Shown here: piece after piece, positions 6,448 through 7,252 of the stretch | How positions within the stretch are numbered: the first letter of the stretch is position 1 | Layout: each line of letters begins with the position of its first letter | NCBI GenBank assembly: GCA_003022985.1 | Contig: PXTV01000225.1 | Span: forward strand, 1-7,252 | DNA length: 7,252 nucleotides | Origin: Bacteroidetes bacterium SW_11_45_7 | GTDB taxonomy: Bacteria > Bacteroidota > Bacteroidia > Chitinophagales > SW-11-45-7 | Reading direction: 5' to 3' | Made by a program: the position numbers and the translations under genes | The notes under the pieces: generated by a model | Database searches by the model: none | Told to the model about the DNA's origin: nothing | The model's input: only the letters and a program-made list of their open reading frames with translations

Positions 6448-6773
6448 ATATTAACAGAAGGAGATTTTTCGATAATCCCAAACCACTTCCGCCTCGATGA
6501 TTGTCTAAAATGACGAAAGGAGGAAGAGCAGTTAAGCAGATGTTCCCATCCTCACCAACATCTTACGAACCCATCCCTGAGTTGGTAACAGCTATGGCAG
6601 AACCTGCAGCTTTTTCGTTTCATCATCTACCAACTACTATCTGTTACCCTCAGAATGATTTGGCACAACAATCGGAATTAAGCAGAATCACTTCAAATTG
6701 AGGAGAAAAGATCTTCTATAAGTTGGGTTCATCACAAAAATGCGTACCTATTTAATTAAAATGAGATAGCTAC

Positions 6774-6794
6774 TTCCGATTATTTCAATCGGAA
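6774..6794. repeat. palindromic element copy 1 (8-bp perfect stem)
   Basis: TTCCGATT (6774-6781) and AATCGGAA (6787-6794) are perfect inverted arms around a 5-nt loop ATTTC. It is followed immediately by a second hairpin at 6795-6809. A 19-of-21 match occurs at 6925-6945. Confidence 0.65.
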
Positions 6795-6809
6795 CGATGA
6801 TTTTCATCG
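6795..6809. repeat. second hairpin directly abutting palindromic copy 1
   Basis: CGATGA (6795-6800) and TCATCG (6804-6809) form a perfect 6-bp stem with a 3-nt loop TTT. With no gap to the preceding palindrome, the two could stack as a tandem RNA structure or form a compound binding site. Confidence 0.45.
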
Positions 6810-6895
6810 GGAGACACGAAGCTACAACGTCATTTGAAAGAATGATACAGAGTATTTACTTTATGAATCAATCCATTTCCCCGGAGGTGTAAATT

Positions 6896-7039
6896 TTGTT
6901 ACAGGATCTTGGTGACTTAGTGCCTTCCGAACATTTCAATCGGAAGTGGCTAAAAAACGAAATTATTAACAAAAAGAATGATAGATTACGCTGTAGGTAC
7001 GCGTTATTTTGGAGAACCCGTATTTTACAAAACCATTGA
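6896..7039 (+). CDS. doubtful 47-codon ORF, possible gene remnant
   Basis: A TTG at 6896 lies 6 bp after GGAGGTG (6883-6889), a strong Shine-Dalgarno sequence and unusual in this window. The frame runs to TGA at 7037-7039. The peptide begins LLQDLGDLVPSEHFNRKW and then turns basic. The D-L-x-D-L-V-P-x-x-H-F pattern is vaguely like the start of some DUF772/IS1182-type transposases, but the rest gives no support. Palindromic copy 2 lies inside it. It may be a decayed fragment or chance. Confidence 0.15.
   Translation: MLQDLGDLVPSEHFNRKWLKNEIINKKNDRLRCRYALFWRTRILQNH
6924..6946. repeat. palindromic element copy 2 (7-bp stem)
   Basis: CTTCCGA (6924-6930) and TCGGAAG (6940-6946) pair perfectly around a 9-nt loop. 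The core shares 19 of 21 bases with copy 1, differing only by AC instead of TT next to the left arm. Both copies are also preceded by TAG a few bases upstream. Spacing between copies is 151 bp (6774 to 6925). Confidence 0.6.
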
Positions 7040-7252
7040 AATTACAACTTTCCGTCAGATATTCCAAAGATGCCAGTTTACAAAACCGTCTTGTTTTTAT
7101 AGGGTCTCAATCCCGTCATCCTCAATAAAAAATCAGCCTTGCTACTCTTAAAAAAGGAGCATTCCCAACCTAAAAGATCATCTCTTATAGCGTTGCTCAG
7201 ATCAAGGATGGGAAAAGGCAGATGGCAAGTGTGGCAGAGGAGGGAAAGCTGA

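Larger units (their letters stand above)
6419..7252. other. ~830-bp gene-poor tail with palindromic elements and ORF fragments
   Basis: No open frame here has recognisable family features. The left end holds the mntA promoter region. The rest is AT-rich and contains two related palindromic elements (6774-6794, 6924-6946), an adjacent second hairpin (6795-6809) and a 47-codon frame (6896-7039) after a good ribosome-binding sequence. An 11-bp direct repeat TTTACAAAACC occurs at 7024-7034 and 7077-7087. At the right edge, an ATG at 7222 preceded by GGGAAAAGG could start a gene that leaves the window (MASVAEEGKL), but ten codons prove nothing. The pattern suits decayed accessory or mobile DNA, though no transposase or terminal inverted repeats were identified. 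Confidence 0.5.

Noticed and set aside
6510..6701. Plus-strand frame of ~63 codons with an AAAGGAGGAA sequence inside it
   Set aside because: The ribosome-binding-like sequence lies within the frame, 16 bp before a second ATG at 6540. The peptide has low-complexity Pro/Ser/Thr content and no recognisable family. It remains possible but unsupported.
6774..6946. CRISPR array
   Set aside because: Only two repeat copies, with a 130-bp gap and no regular spacers or cas genes.
7024..7087. 11-bp direct repeat TTTACAAAACC
   Set aside because: Only two copies in AT-rich DNA with no flanking symmetry; too little to call an attachment site or target duplication.
7103..7252. Open frames at the right edge on both strands
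   Set aside because: They have no credible start or family features; the window ends before any can be judged. The ATG at 7222 is mentioned only as a possibility.

Overview
The window looks like a chromosomal segment of a Bacteroidota bacterium, perhaps Cytophagia- or Chitinophagia-like. The evidence is the cytochrome c-FTR1 fusion type, the general lack of strong Shine-Dalgarno sequences before gene starts, a TAnnTTTG-like -7 element before one operon, and protein sequence character. No rRNA or marker gene allows a firmer placement. Base composition is mixed. The housekeeping and metabolic genes are moderate in GC (one 60-base line of the SDR gene counts 35 G+C), while the toxin-antitoxin block is clearly AT-rich (two sampled lines count 20 of 60 each).

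Layout from left to right. (1) Positions 1-113 hold the last 36 codons of a riboflavin-pathway GTP cyclohydrolase II (RibA or RibBA type). (2) A 260-bp gap with a weak hairpin follows. (3) A PF00891-like SAM-dependent methyltransferase (374-1444, +) converges with, and overlaps by 24 bp, (4) a CHAD-domain protein with two conserved-His repeats (1421-2350, -). (5) Upstream of CHAD on the same strand lies a large secreted and membrane protein (2438-4426, -) with a signal peptide, a c-type cytochrome domain and a seven-helix FTR1 iron permease domain. A perfect 9-bp stem hairpin with a short T run separates it from CHAD. (6) A 253-bp divergent intergenic region leads to (7) a peroxisomal-trans-2-enoyl-CoA-reductase-like SDR (4680-5486, +) that lacks the standard Tyr/Lys pair. 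(8) A short DUF433-type antitoxin-like gene (5571-5762, +) stands tail-to-tail with (9) an AT-rich mntA-hepT (nucleotidyltransferase antitoxin / HEPN toxin) operon on the minus strand (6418 down to 5782). (10) The last ~830 bp hold no convincing gene. They contain a pair of near-identical palindromic elements, a tandem hairpin and short ORF fragments that may be decayed mobile or accessory DNA.

The genes do not form one pathway. The left two thirds is ordinary metabolism and iron uptake: periplasmic iron oxidation or electron transfer coupled to FTR1 import, with a polyphosphate-associated CHAD protein next door. The right third looks like an accessory insertion site: an orphan DUF433 gene whose usual DUF5615 toxin partner is absent, abutting a MntA-HepT toxin-antitoxin pair and a gene-poor remnant zone. 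I found no clear evidence for a wholly new system. The most worthwhile leads are the DUF433/HepT-MntA junction, the palindromic repeats in the right-hand tail, and two enzymes with replaced catalytic residues.
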